A stretch of DNA of 64,000 nucleotides. Origin: Pseudomonas sp. 10-1B. Lineage in GTDB: Bacteria; Pseudomonadota; Gammaproteobacteria; Pseudomonadales; Pseudomonadaceae. The stretch is from NCBI RefSeq assembly GCF_000935045.1, contig NZ_JYKS01000032.1:37639-101638 (forward strand), in the 5' to 3' direction. The notes under the pieces were generated by a model, which was not told the DNA's origin, did not search any database, and worked only from the letters and a program-made list of their open reading frames with translations. The position numbers and the translations under genes are program-made. This document shows positions 8,414 through 16,646 of this stretch, one piece after another. How positions within the stretch are numbered: the first letter of the stretch is position 1; every line of letters starts with the position of its first letter.

Positions 8414-11400
8414 ATGTCCCTGCGCGTACACCTTCGCACAGCCCTGCTCGGGCTGTGCCTGTCTCTTTCCTTTGCGGCCATCGCGGCAGAAGCCCCAACC
8501 ACCGCCGGCATCCAGAACAGCCTCGACAAGATCGCCGAGCGCAAGCTACCCGAAGCCGAGCAGAAAGCCTTGCAGCAGGTGCTGGAGCAAACCCTCAACC
8601 TGCTCGCCAGCAAGGAAGACAACGAGAAGAAACTGGCCGCGCTCAAGCAGCAACTGGCCGATGCGCCGAAAGAAACCAGCGACAACCAGCGCGAACTGGC
8701 CAAACTCAAGGAAAGCAAGGCGCAGCCGGTGGTCCAGCGCTATGCCAGCCTCAGCGTGCCGCAGTTGGAGCAGATGCTCAGCGAGCGCAGCACCCTGCAG
8801 GGCGAGTTGCAGAAGGCGCTGTCCGAAGCCAACAGCCTGATCATCAATTCGCAGACCCGCCCGGAACGCGCCCAGGCCGAAATCAGCAACAGCCAGGCAC
8901 GCACCCAGCAGATCAACAGCATCCTCAAGAACGGCAAAGACGCCGGCAAACCGATCAACGCCGACCAGCGCAACCAGCTCAATGCCGAGTTGGCCTCGCT
9001 CAATGCGCTGACCCTGCTGCGCCGCCAGGAGCTGGCCGGCAACAGCCTGCTGCAAGACCTGGGCAACGCCCGCCACGACCTGCTGATCGAACGCGCCGCG
9101 CGCCTGGAGCAGGAAATCCAGGACCTGCAGACGCTGATCAACGACAAGCGCCTGGCCCAGTCCCAGGAAGCGGTCACCCAGCAGTCGATCGAGGCCCAGA
9201 AAGCCGGCGGCAGCAGCCTGCTGGCCACCGAAAGCTCGGTCAACCTCAAGCTCTCCGACTACCTGCTCAAGAGCACCGACCGTCTCAACGAACTGACCCA
9301 GCAGAACCTGCGTACCAAGCAGCAACTGGACAGCCTGACCCAGGCCGACCAGGCGCTGGACGAGCAGATCAACGTGCTCAAGGGCAGCCTGCTGTTATCG
9401 AAGATTCTCTACAAACAGAAACAGACCCTGCCGCACCTGAAGGTCGACCGCAACCTGGCCGACCAGATCGCCGACACCCGCCTGTACCAATTCGAGGTCA
9501 ACCAGCAACGCGAGCAGATGAGCAACCCGGTCACCTACGTCGACAAGCTGCTGGCCGCGCAGCCGCAGGAAGAGGTGAACCCGCAGCTGCGCAAGGCCTT
9601 GCTGGAAGTGGCGATCACCCGCAGCGACCTGCTGGAACGGCTGAACCGCGAGCTGTCGGCGCTGCTCAACGAATCGATCACCCTGCAGCTCAACCAGAAG
9701 CAGTTGCTGAGCACCGCGCAGAGCCTGCGCACCACCCTCGACGAGCAGATGTTCTGGATCCCCAGCAACAAACCGCTGGACTGGGACTGGCTGAGTTATG
9801 TGCCAGAGCGCCTGGCTGACCAGGTCGCCAACCTGCCGTGGAGCTCGGGCCTGAAGGAACTGGCCGACGGCCTGAGCCAGCGCCCGCTGCTGTTCCTGCC
9901 ACTGTTGCTGGCGATCGGCGCCCTGCTGTGGCGGCGCAAGTACCTGCACCAACGGCTGGGCAAGGTGCATCAGGATATCGGCCACTTCCGCCGTGACAGC
10001 CAGTGGCACACACCCCAGGCGATCCTCATCAACATCCTCCTGGCAATGCCGGTCAGCCTGGGCCTGGCCCTGTGCAGCTACGCCCTGCAGATCGACGCCC
10101 GCGGGCAGAACGCCAACCTCGGCGCCGCACTCTGGCAACTGGCCCAGGCCTGGCTGGTGTTCTACACCGCCTACCGCATCCTCGCCCCCGGTGGCGTGGC
10201 AGAAATCCACTTCCGCTGGCACAAGCCGCAGGTCGAATTCCTGCGCGGCTGGGTGCGCCGCCTGGGTACCGTGGTGCTGGCGCTGGTCGGCGTGGTGGCG
10301 GTGGCCGAGCATCAGCCTTCGGCGCTGGCCGACGATGTGCTGGGCATCGGCGTGGTGCTGACCTGCTACGCGCTGATGGCCTGGCTACTCAGCCGCCTGC
10401 TGCTCAGCAGCCCCGCGCACCGCGACACCTCGCTGTTCCGCAAGGCCGTGGGCGTGGCCTTCACCGCCCTGCCCATCGCCCTGTTCGTGGCCGTGTGCTT
10501 CGGCTACTACTACACCGCGCTGAAACTCACCGACCGGCTGATCTACACCCTGTACCTGCTGTTGTTCTGGCTGGTGATCGAGGCTGCGTTCGTGCGTGGC
10601 CTCTCGGTCGCGGCACGGCGCCTGGCCTACCAGCGCGCGCTCAGCAAGCGGGCGGCGGCCAAGGAAGGGCTGGATGGCGAAGTCATCAGCGAAGAGCCGA
10701 CCCTGGACATCGAACAGGTCAACCAGCAGTCGCTGCGCCTGATCCGCCTGGCCCTGCTCGGCGGTTTCATCGCCGGCCTGTACTGGGTGTGGTCGGACCT
10801 GATCACCGTGTTCGCCTACCTCAACAACTTCGTCCTGTACGAATACACCAGCGGCACCGGTGCCGCCGCCAGCATGGTGCCGATCAGCCTCGGCGACCTG
10901 CTGGGCGCGCTGGTGATCGTCGGCATCACCTTTGCCCTGGCCGGCAACTTGCCGGGCCTGCTGGAGGTACTGGTGCTGTCGCGCCTGAACCTGGCCCAGG
11001 GTAGCGCCTACGCCACCACCACGCTGTTGTCGTACACCATCGTCGGCGTCGGCATCGTCAGCACCCTGTCGACCCTGGGGGTCAGCTGGGACAAGCTGCA
11101 ATGGCTGGTGGCCGCGCTGTCGGTAGGCCTGGGCTTCGGCATGCAGGAGATCTTCGCCAACTTCATCTCCGGCATCATGATCCTGTTCGAGCGCCCGGTG
11201 CGCATCGGCGACACCATCACCATCGGCAACCTGTCAGGCACGGTCAGCAAGATCCGCATCCGCGCCACCACCATCACCGACTTCGACCGCAAGGACATCA
11301 TCGTCCCCAACAAGACCTTCATCACCGGCCAGCTGATCAACTGGTCGCTGACCGACACCGTCACCCGGGTGACGCTGAAGCTGGGCATCGACTACGGCTC

Positions 11401-11722
11401 CGACCTCGACCTGGTGCGCGAGCTGTTGCTCAAGGGCGCACATGAGAACCCGCGGGTGCTCAAGGACCCGGAGCCGATCGTGTACTTCCTCAACTTCGGC
11501 GAAAGCTCGCTGGACCACGAGCTGCGCATGCACGTACGCGACCTGGGCGACCGCAACCCGACCCTGGACGAGATCAACCGCTACATCAACCGCGAGTTCA
11601 AGGCGCACGACATCAAGATCTCGGTGCGCCAGGTGGAGGTATTCCTGATGGACCCGAAAGGCGGCAAGCAGCAGCTGATTCCCATGGAACAGCCGAAATC
11701 GGATGGCACTCAACCTGTGTGA
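8414..11722 (+). CDS. mscK: Large mechanosensitive channel MscK/KefA-type
   Basis: Mechanosensitive ion channel of the MscS superfamily, opened by membrane tension on hypo-osmotic shock. The start at ATG 8414 gives a signal peptide ending near AAIAAEA (about residue 26); an in-frame start at 8270 would overlap nhaP2 and bury the signal. The protein has 1102 residues. A long periplasmic, Gln/Leu-rich coiled-coil region runs to about residue 490. Several membrane helices follow, then the MscS pore helix (SVGLGFGMQEIFANFISG, about 900-917) and the cytoplasmic beta domain with RIGDTITIG. A cytosolic tail ends the protein. It begins 35 bp after nhaP2 and may share its transcript. Confidence 0.93.
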   Translation: MSLRVHLRTALLGLCLSLSFAAIAAEAPTTAGIQNSLDKIAERKLPEAEQKALQQVLEQTLNLLASKEDNEKKLAALKQQLADAPKETSDNQRELAKLKESKAQPVVQRYASLSVPQLEQMLSERSTLQGELQKALSEANSLIINSQTRPERAQAEISNSQARTQQINSILKNGKDAGKPINADQRNQLNAELASLNALTLLRRQELAGNSLLQDLGNARHDLLIERAARLEQEIQDLQTLINDKRLAQSQEAVTQQSIEAQKAGGSSLLATESSVNLKLSDYLLKSTDRLNELTQQNLRTKQQLDSLTQADQALDEQINVLKGSLLLSKILYKQKQTLPHLKVDRNLADQIADTRLYQFEVNQQREQMSNPVTYVDKLLAAQPQEEVNPQLRKALLEVAITRSDLLERLNRELSALLNESITLQLNQKQLLSTAQSLRTTLDEQMFWIPSNKPLDWDWLSYVPERLADQVANLPWSSGLKELADGLSQRPLLFLPLLLAIGALLWRRKYLHQRLGKVHQDIGHFRRDSQWHTPQAILINILLAMPVSLGLALCSYALQIDARGQNANLGAALWQLAQAWLVFYTAYRILAPGGVAEIHFRWHKPQVEFLRGWVRRLGTVVLALVGVVAVAEHQPSALADDVLGIGVVLTCYALMAWLLSRLLLSSPAHRDTSLFRKAVGVAFTALPIALFVAVCFGYYYTALKLTDRLIYTLYLLLFWLVIEAAFVRGLSVAARRLAYQRALSKRAAAKEGLDGEVISEEPTLDIEQVNQQSLRLIRLALLGGFIAGLYWVWSDLITVFAYLNNFVLYEYTSGTGAAASMVPISLGDLLGALVIVGITFALAGNLPGLLEVLVLSRLNLAQGSAYATTTLLSYTIVGVGIVSTLSTLGVSWDKLQWLVAALSVGLGFGMQEIFANFISGIMILFERPVRIGDTITIGNLSGTVSKIRIRATTITDFDRKDIIVPNKTFITGQLINWSLTDTVTRVTLKLGIDYGSDLDLVRELLLKGAHENPRVLKDPEPIVYFLNFGESSLDHELRMHVRDLGDRNPTLDEINRYINREFKAHDIKISVRQVEVFLMDPKGGKQQLIPMEQPKSDGTQPV

Positions 11723-11756
11723 GTGGACTCCATAGGACATGAACGCCCAAAATGCC

Positions 11757-11877
11757 TGCGAGGGCTTCGCCCTCGATCGCCGGCAAGCCAGCTCCCACAG
11801 GCACTGCACATGACTTGAAGTCGGCGTGGTCGGTGTGGGAGCCGGCTTGCCGGCGATGGGCCGCAAAGCGGCCCCCT
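11757..11877. repeat. Inverted REP pair between mscK and selO
   Basis: The arms ATCGCCGGCAAGCCAGCTCC... (11776-11801) and GTGTGGGAGCCGGCTTGCCG... (11833-11857) are inverted REPs. They are flanked by the small hairpins GAGGGCTTCGCCCTC (about 11759-11774) and GGGCCGCAAAGCGGCCC (11858-11874). Confidence 0.85.
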
Positions 11878-11902
11878 AGGCATCGATTTCCAGGAGCAGC
11901 CC

Positions 11903-13363
11903 GTGAAAGCCCTCGACCAACTCAGTTTCGACAACCGCTTCGCCCGCCTGGGCGACGCGTTCTCCACCCAGGTGCTGCCCGAACCCATCGCAGACCCGCG
12001 CCTGGTGGTAGCGAGCGAGTCGGCCATGGCCCTGCTCGACCTCGACCCCGCCCAGGCCGACCTGGCAGTGTTCGCCGAACTGTTCAGCGGCCACAAGCTG
12101 TGGGAAGAAGCCGACCCACGGGCGATGGTCTATTCCGGCCACCAGTTCGGCTCCTACAACCCGCGCCTGGGCGATGGCCGTGGCCTGCTGCTGACCGAAG
12201 TACTCAATGACGCCGGCGAACACTGGGACCTGCACCTCAAGGGCGCCGGCCAGACCCCGTACTCACGCATGGGTGACGGCCGCGCCGTGCTGCGCTCGTC
12301 GATTCGCGAGTTCCTCGCCTCCGAAGCCCTGCACGCCCTCGGCATCCCCACCAGCCGGGCGCTGTGCGTGATCGGTTCCAGTACCCCGGTATGGCGCGAA
12401 ACCCGCGAAAGCGCAGCCATGCTCACTCGCCTGGCACAGAGCCACGTGCGCTTCGGCCATTTCGAGTACTTCTACTACACCAAGCAGCCCGAGCAGCAGC
12501 GGCTGCTGATCGACCATGTGCTGGAACAGCATTACCCCGAGTGCCGCGATGCCGAACAACCGTACCTGGCCATGTTCCGTACCATCGTCGAGCGCAATGC
12601 CGAACTGATCGCCCGCTGGCAGGCCTATGGCTTCTGCCACGGCGTAATGAACACCGACAACATGTCGATCCTTGGCATCACCTTCGACTTCGGCCCTTAC
12701 GCCTTCCTCGACGATTTCGACGCCAACTTCATCTGCAACCACTCCGACGACCGTGGCCGCTACAGCTACGCCAACCAGGTGCCTATCGCCCACTGGAACC
12801 TCAGCGCGCTGGCCCAGGCACTGACCACGGTGATCGAGGTGGAGCCATTGAAGGAAGCGCTGGGGCTGTTCCTGCCGCTGTACCAGGCCCATTACCTGGA
12901 CCTGATGCGCCGACGCCTGGGCTTGACCAGCGCCGAGGACGACGACATGGCGCTGGTCGAGCGCCTGTTGCAGCGCATGCAGAGCGGTGGCGTGGACTAC
13001 AACCTGTTCTTCCGCAAACTGGGTGAGCAGCCGGTGGCTGAGGCTTTGCAGGTAGTACGCGACGACTTCATCGACCTGGCCGGCTTCGATGCCTGGGGCG
13101 CGGACTACCTGGCCCGCTGCGAGCGAGAGGTCGGTAATGCCGAGGGGCGGCGCGAGCGCATGCATGCGGTAAACCCGCTGTACGTGCTGCGCAATTACCT
13201 GGCACAGAAAGCCATCGAAGCAGCTGAAGCGGGGGATTACAGTGAAGTGCGGCAGCTGCACCAGGTGCTGAGCAAACCCTTCGAAGAGCAGCCCGGGATG
13301 CAGGCGTATGCCGAACGCCCGCCGGAGTGGGGCAAACACCTGGAAATCAGCTGCTCATCTTGA
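11903..13363 (+). CDS. selO: Protein adenylyltransferase SelO (YdiU/UPF0061)
   Basis: Pseudokinase-fold enzyme that transfers AMP from ATP to Ser, Thr or Tyr residues of target proteins, linked in bacteria to redox stress. It has 486 residues, the family length. The inverted nucleotide-binding region (KGAGQTPYSRMGDGRAVLRS, about residues 113-132) and the metal/catalytic segment (HGVMNTDNMSILGITFDFGP) are intact. The C-terminus is SCSS, so a cysteine stands where eukaryotic SelO has selenocysteine. A ribosome binding site (CAGGAGC) precedes ATG 11903. It lies upstream of thioredoxin 2, which suits the redox connection. Confidence 0.94.
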   Translation: MKALDQLSFDNRFARLGDAFSTQVLPEPIADPRLVVASESAMALLDLDPAQADLAVFAELFSGHKLWEEADPRAMVYSGHQFGSYNPRLGDGRGLLLTEVLNDAGEHWDLHLKGAGQTPYSRMGDGRAVLRSSIREFLASEALHALGIPTSRALCVIGSSTPVWRETRESAAMLTRLAQSHVRFGHFEYFYYTKQPEQQRLLIDHVLEQHYPECRDAEQPYLAMFRTIVERNAELIARWQAYGFCHGVMNTDNMSILGITFDFGPYAFLDDFDANFICNHSDDRGRYSYANQVPIAHWNLSALAQALTTVIEVEPLKEALGLFLPLYQAHYLDLMRRRLGLTSAEDDDMALVERLLQRMQSGGVDYNLFFRKLGEQPVAEALQVVRDDFIDLAGFDAWGADYLARCEREVGNAEGRRERMHAVNPLYVLRNYLAQKAIEAAEAGDYSEVRQLHQVLSKPFEEQPGMQAYAERPPEWGKHLEISCSS

Positions 13364-13381
13364 ATTGATGGTGGCTGTACT

Positions 13382-13473
13382 GGCCCCATCGCCGGCAAGC
13401 CAGCTCCCACAGGTACTGCGCCACGCCTGAGGCAAACGGTACCCCTGTGGGAGCTGGCTTGCCGGCGATAGGG
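13382..13473. repeat. Inverted REP pair between selO and trxC
   Basis: CCATCGCCGGCAAGCCAGCT... (13386-13413) and CCTGTGGGAGCTGGCTTGCC... (13444-13469) form almost perfectly complementary arms with a 30-nt loop. Confidence 0.85.
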
Positions 13474-13500
13474 CTCGAACAAACAACACAAGGAATTGAT

Positions 13501-13935
13501 ATGTCCGAACCACTGGTCATCCCCTGCCCCCACTGCAACGGCCTCAATCGCCTGCCCGCCGAGCGCCTGGGCGACGCGCCGAAATGCGGCCGCTGCAAAC
13601 AGCAGGTGCTGCTGAGCGCCCCCTTCGAACTCACCGAAGCCAGCTACACCAGCCAGATCAAAGGCGACCTGCCCCTGCTGATCGACGTCTGGGCCGACTG
13701 GTGCGGCCCGTGCAAATCTTTCGCCCCCACCTTCGAACAAGCCGCCCGCCAACTGGCCGGCCGCTGCCGCCTGGCCAAGCTCGACAGCGAGGCCAACCGC
13801 AACCTGGCCGGGCAACTGGGCATCCGCTCGATCCCCAGCCTGCTGCTGTTCAAGAACGGCCGCGAAGTCAGCCGCCAGGCCGGGGCGTTTCCACTCCAGT
13901 CGTTGCTGGAGTGGTTGCGTAGCCAGGGGGTTTAG
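13501..13935 (+). CDS. trxC: Thioredoxin 2 (TrxC)
   Basis: Cytosolic dithiol-disulfide oxidoreductase. It has 144 residues from ATG 13501 (ribosome binding site AAGGA). An N-terminal zinc ribbon has two CxxC pairs (Cys9/12 and Cys29/32). The thioredoxin fold follows, with active site WCGPC at 67-71 and the cis-proline loop IRSIPSLLLF. The zinc ribbon separates it from TrxA. Its stop lies 3 bp from the convergent higA stop, leaving no room for an intergenic terminator. It is probably an oxidative-stress thioredoxin, as in other proteobacteria; regulatory sites such as OxyR are not evident. Confidence 0.95.
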   Translation: MSEPLVIPCPHCNGLNRLPAERLGDAPKCGRCKQQVLLSAPFELTEASYTSQIKGDLPLLIDVWADWCGPCKSFAPTFEQAARQLAGRCRLAKLDSEANRNLAGQLGIRSIPSLLLFKNGREVSRQAGAFPLQSLLEWLRSQGV

Positions 13936-13938
13936 TTT

Positions 13939-14295
13939 TCAAGCGCTTGCCAGTAGCGACTCATAGGGAATGCGAAGGCCATCATGCAGGCGCTTGATCA
14001 TGGAAAGGCTCAGCCCGCGCTTCCCGCTCAATACTTCCGAAACTCGCCCGCTTGGACCGATGTACGGTTCAAGATCTCGTGGCGTAAGCCCCTGCTGATC
14101 CATACAAAACTTGATGGCCTCAATGGGATTGGCGGGGTGAATGGGATAGTGCTTGTTCTCGTACACTTCGATCAGTGTCACAAGCACTTCCATTTCATCA
14201 GCCTCAGGCGTGCCCGCTTCAGACTGAAAAATGGCTTCGAGGCGCTGGAATGCTGCTCGAAGATCGTCCTCATTACGGATCGGCTTAATATTCAC
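13939..14295 (-). CDS. higA: HigA-type antitoxin (XRE helix-turn-helix)
   Basis: Antitoxin that neutralises HigB and represses the operon. I choose GTG at 14295, preceded by GGAG 7 bases upstream and overlapping the end of higB by 11 bp, giving 118 residues; the upstream ATG at 14322 lies inside higB without a good ribosome binding site. The C-terminal half is a helix-turn-helix (AIKFCMDQQGLTPRDLEPYI, then SGRVSEVLSGKRGLSLSMI) as in HigA. The region looks less G+C rich than its neighbours, consistent with acquisition. Toxin-first order is typical of hig loci. Confidence 0.9.
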   Translation of the reverse strand: MNIKPIRNEDDLRAAFQRLEAIFQSEAGTPEADEMEVLVTLIEVYENKHYPIHPANPIEAIKFCMDQQGLTPRDLEPYIGPSGRVSEVLSGKRGLSLSMIKRLHDGLRIPYESLLASA

Positions 14296-14593
14296 AGATT
14301 GTCTCCACGTCAATCTCGTCATAGCGCTTGTGCGTACCGACGAACTTCACCCAGGCAATACCGGCGCGATATTGCATCTCAACCACAAGCCGGTACTTGT
14401 TACCCCCGATGTTGAAGACCACGCGGTTGTTGCCACATATGCTGGCGTTGCCAATCTGATCCTTTACATCCTGCGGCGTTCGCCAGACGGCCTTGATCGC
14501 TATATCGTGCCAGCTTTCCAAGGGGGCCTTGGCATCCTCAAACCCGGGCAGCTCCCAGAACTTCACCAAGGTGCTTTTGGCAATGACGCGCAT
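14285..14593 (-). CDS. higB: HigB-type mRNA interferase toxin
   Basis: RelE-superfamily endoribonuclease toxin of the HigB_toxin family, expected to cut translated mRNAs at the ribosome. It has 102 residues, with the family features: N-terminal VIAKSTLVKFWE, a central AIKAVWRTPQDVKDQIGNAS and the core GNKYRLVVEMQYRAGIAWVK followed by FVGTHKRYDEID. It is immediately upstream of higA and translationally coupled to it. A perfect palindrome lies 8 bp before its start codon, the likely HigA operator. Activity is inferred from the family, not shown. Confidence 0.92.
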   Translation of the reverse strand: MRVIAKSTLVKFWELPGFEDAKAPLESWHDIAIKAVWRTPQDVKDQIGNASICGNNRVVFNIGGNKYRLVVEMQYRAGIAWVKFVGTHKRYDEIDVETICEY

Positions 14594-14600
14594 CCAAGCA

Positions 14601-14621
14601 AATCTCCCGTTTTGGGAGATT
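14601..14621. promoter_or_regulatory. Palindromic operator candidate of higBA
   Basis: AATCTCCC and GGGAGATT form a perfect 8-bp inverted repeat around GTTTT. It ends 8 bp before the higB start, and its GGGAG half is also the probable higB ribosome binding site. A repressor bound here would block transcription, and a hairpin in RNA could block initiation. HigA autorepression is known for the family; binding here is inference. Confidence 0.7.
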
Positions 14622-14664
14622 ATGCGTCGGAATCAGAGGTCGTGCAAGGAGGTGGGCTTGATGC

Positions 14665-15438
14665 CTACTCGCTGCGCTCCAGCAAATCGTGCAACTCGAC
14701 AAACTGCTGCGTCAGCTTGTGCCTGGGCTCCAGGTGAATCAGCGGCAGGCTGGCATGGTGCGACTCACGCATCTTCACCGAGCTGCCCAGATACACCGGT
14801 AGCACCGGCAGCCCTTCGGCCAGCAGTTCGTCGAGCATCTGCTGCGGCAGGCTGGCGCGGGACTGGAACTGGTTGACCACGATGCCTTCGACCAGCAGGT
14901 CTTCGTTATGGTCGTCCTTGAGCTCTTCGATCTCCGCCAGCAGGCCATACAGGGCCTGGCGCGAGAAACTATCGCAGTCGAAAGGAATCAGCACGCGATC
15001 TGCAGCAATCAGCGCGGAAACCGCATAGAAGTTCAGCGCCGGCGGGGTATCGATGTAGATACGCTCATAGTCCTCGTCCAGCTCGTCGAGCAATTTGCGC
15101 AGCTTGTTGATCTTGTGCTTGGCCTCGAGCTTGGGCTGCAGGTCGGCCAGTTCTGGCGTGGCGGTAACCACATGCAGGTTGTCGAACGGGGTTTCGTAGA
15201 TATCGACCTTGTTCTTCTTGCTGAACGGCCCGCTGGACAGGCTTTGCTTGAAGAAGTCGGCAATACCCATGGGAATGTCCTCGCCGGTCAGGCCAGTGAG
15301 GTACTGGGTCGAGTTGGCCTGGGCATCCAGGTCGATCAGCAGGGTCCGGTAGCCTTCATTGGCACTGACCGCCGCCAGGTTGCAGGCGATGCTCGACTTG
15401 CCCACGCCACCTTTCTGATTGAACACCACGCGCCGCAT
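14665..15438 (-). CDS. Orphan ParA-family ATPase
   Basis: ParA/MinD-type deviant Walker ATPase of 257 residues. ATG 15438 follows a GGAGG site and puts the Walker A motif (KGGVGKSS, residues 9-16) at the usual place; the longer open frame to 15504 lacks a ribosome binding site. The switch region LIDLDAQANSTQYLTG and Walker B-like IYIDTPPALNFYAVSAL are present. No parB or centromere-like iterons lie next to it, and it is not near the replication origin genes, so chromosome partition is unlikely. Such orphan ParAs position other cargo; the partner here is unknown. Confidence 0.85.
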   Translation of the reverse strand: MRRVVFNQKGGVGKSSIACNLAAVSANEGYRTLLIDLDAQANSTQYLTGLTGEDIPMGIADFFKQSLSSGPFSKKNKVDIYETPFDNLHVVTATPELADLQPKLEAKHKINKLRKLLDELDEDYERIYIDTPPALNFYAVSALIAADRVLIPFDCDSFSRQALYGLLAEIEELKDDHNEDLLVEGIVVNQFQSRASLPQQMLDELLAEGLPVLPVYLGSSVKMRESHHASLPLIHLEPRHKLTQQFVELHDLLERSE

Positions 15439-15536
15439 GATTGACCTCCGTGTTTCAACGAATGCCCGAGTATGTGGCGGCGCCGCAGCAATGGCCAGTG
15501 CCATTTGCCCGGAGCATCAGACTTGTACTGCCTGTC

Positions 15537-15625
15537 CTGGCCTCATCGCCGGCAAGCCAGCTCCCACAGGGTGACTCAAGAGCGATGCGGTCGGTGTGGG
15601 AGCTGGCTTGCCGGCGATGAGGCCA
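15537..15625. repeat. Inverted REP pair between parA and the LysR gene
   Basis: The arms CCTCATCGCCGGCAAGCCAG... (15541-15570) and GTGTGGGAGCTGGCTTGCCG... (15594-15622) are complementary REP elements, preceded by CCTGGCCTCAT and followed by ATGAGGCCAG, which extend the stem. Confidence 0.85.
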
Positions 15626-15635
15626 GATCAGGCAA

Positions 15636-16538
15636 CTACATAGATCCGCCAGCCACCTGCCCCGTCAGCAGTTCAGCAAACGCCTTGGCCATGGCCGACC
15701 CTCCACGCTCACGCTGCACCAGCCATACGGCCGACATCGCCCCTTCATCGAGCAAGGTGCGATACACCACCCCTTCGATGCGCATGCGCTGGAACGACGC
15801 CGGCAGCACCGACACCCCCAGCCCCGCCGACACCAGGCCGATGATGGTCATCGCCTCGCCCGCCTCCTGGGCAAAATGCGGGCTGAACCCCGCCTGCCGC
15901 GCCAGGCTCAACAACTGTGCGTGCAAACCGCTGCCGTAACTGCGTGGAAAGAACACGAACGGCTCATGGGCCAGAGCCGCCATGTGCACGCCTTGCTCGG
16001 TGCCCTCGGCCAGCGGATGCGAAGCATTGATCACCGCCACCAGCGGCTCACGGAACAATTCGGTGGCCAGCAAGCCTTCCGGCAACGGCATCGGCCGCAT
16101 CAACCCAACTTCGATGGATTCGTCGAACACCCCTTCGGCGACATCACGGCTGCTCATTTCCTTGAGGTTCAAGTGCACCGCCGGAAAGCGCTGACGGAAA
16201 GCATGGATGGCCTTGGGAATCTTCGAAGTGAACGGTGCCGAGGAGGTAAAGCCGATCTTCATCTCGCCCAGCTCACCCAACTGCGCACGCCGGGCCACAT
16301 CGGCGGCTTTCTCCACCTGCGCCAGTACCTGGCGGGCTTCCTCGAGGAACAGACGCCCCGCCTCGCTCAGCTCGACCCGACGATTGGTACGCTCGAACAA
16401 CCGGGCCCCCAGCTCCTGCTCCAGCGCCTGGATCTGCTGGCTCAGCGGTGGCTGTGAAATGCCCAGTTGCTGGGCGGCGCGGCCAAAGTGCAGCTCTTCG
16501 GCCACGGCGATGAAGTAACGCAGATGGCGCAGTTCCAT
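15636..16538 (-). CDS. LysR-type transcriptional regulator
   Basis: DNA-binding regulator of 300 residues. The N-terminal winged helix-turn-helix (residues 1-60) includes HFGRAAQQLGISQPPLSQQI, and a periplasmic-binding-like effector domain follows from about residue 90 (MKIGFTSSAPFTSKIP). It is divergent from the MFS transporter gene with a 108-bp gap, the classic LysR arrangement, so that transporter is its likely target. The N-terminal HFGRAAQ pattern is typical of the BenM/CatM-like LysR group, but the effector cannot be named from sequence. Confidence 0.9.
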   Translation of the reverse strand: MELRHLRYFIAVAEELHFGRAAQQLGISQPPLSQQIQALEQELGARLFERTNRRVELSEAGRLFLEEARQVLAQVEKAADVARRAQLGELGEMKIGFTSSAPFTSKIPKAIHAFRQRFPAVHLNLKEMSSRDVAEGVFDESIEVGLMRPMPLPEGLLATELFREPLVAVINASHPLAEGTEQGVHMAALAHEPFVFFPRSYGSGLHAQLLSLARQAGFSPHFAQEAGEAMTIIGLVSAGLGVSVLPASFQRMRIEGVVYRTLLDEGAMSAVWLVQRERGGSAMAKAFAELLTGQVAGGSM

Positions 16539-16588
16539 GATCGGCTCCGAACAGGTCGTTAAACATCTTAAATAGGTCGAACAATATA

Positions 16589-16616
16589 TTGGATCTAATC
16601 ATTAGCCAGCTATATG
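16589..16616 (+). promoter_or_regulatory. Candidate promoter of the MFS gene
   Basis: TTGGAT (16589-16594) and TATATG (16611-16616) are separated by 16 bp, and transcription would start near 16623. This makes the in-frame ATG at 16614 untranslatable and favours GTG 16647 as the start. The region is AT-rich and shared with the divergent LysR gene. Computed by eye only. Confidence 0.45.
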
Positions 16617-16646
16617 CTTTTTTCATTGCGCCAGAGGTACCCGCCC

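Noticed and set aside
14665..15438. Chromosome partition parAB locus
   Set aside because: No parB follows, no parS-like palindromes are seen, and the neighbours are not the origin-proximal gidAB genes.
13939..15438. Integrated plasmid or phage remnant around higBA-parA
   Set aside because: No integrase, replication or transfer gene and no att-like direct repeats are visible; flanking genes are in the usual order. Only the toxin-antitoxin pair looks foreign.
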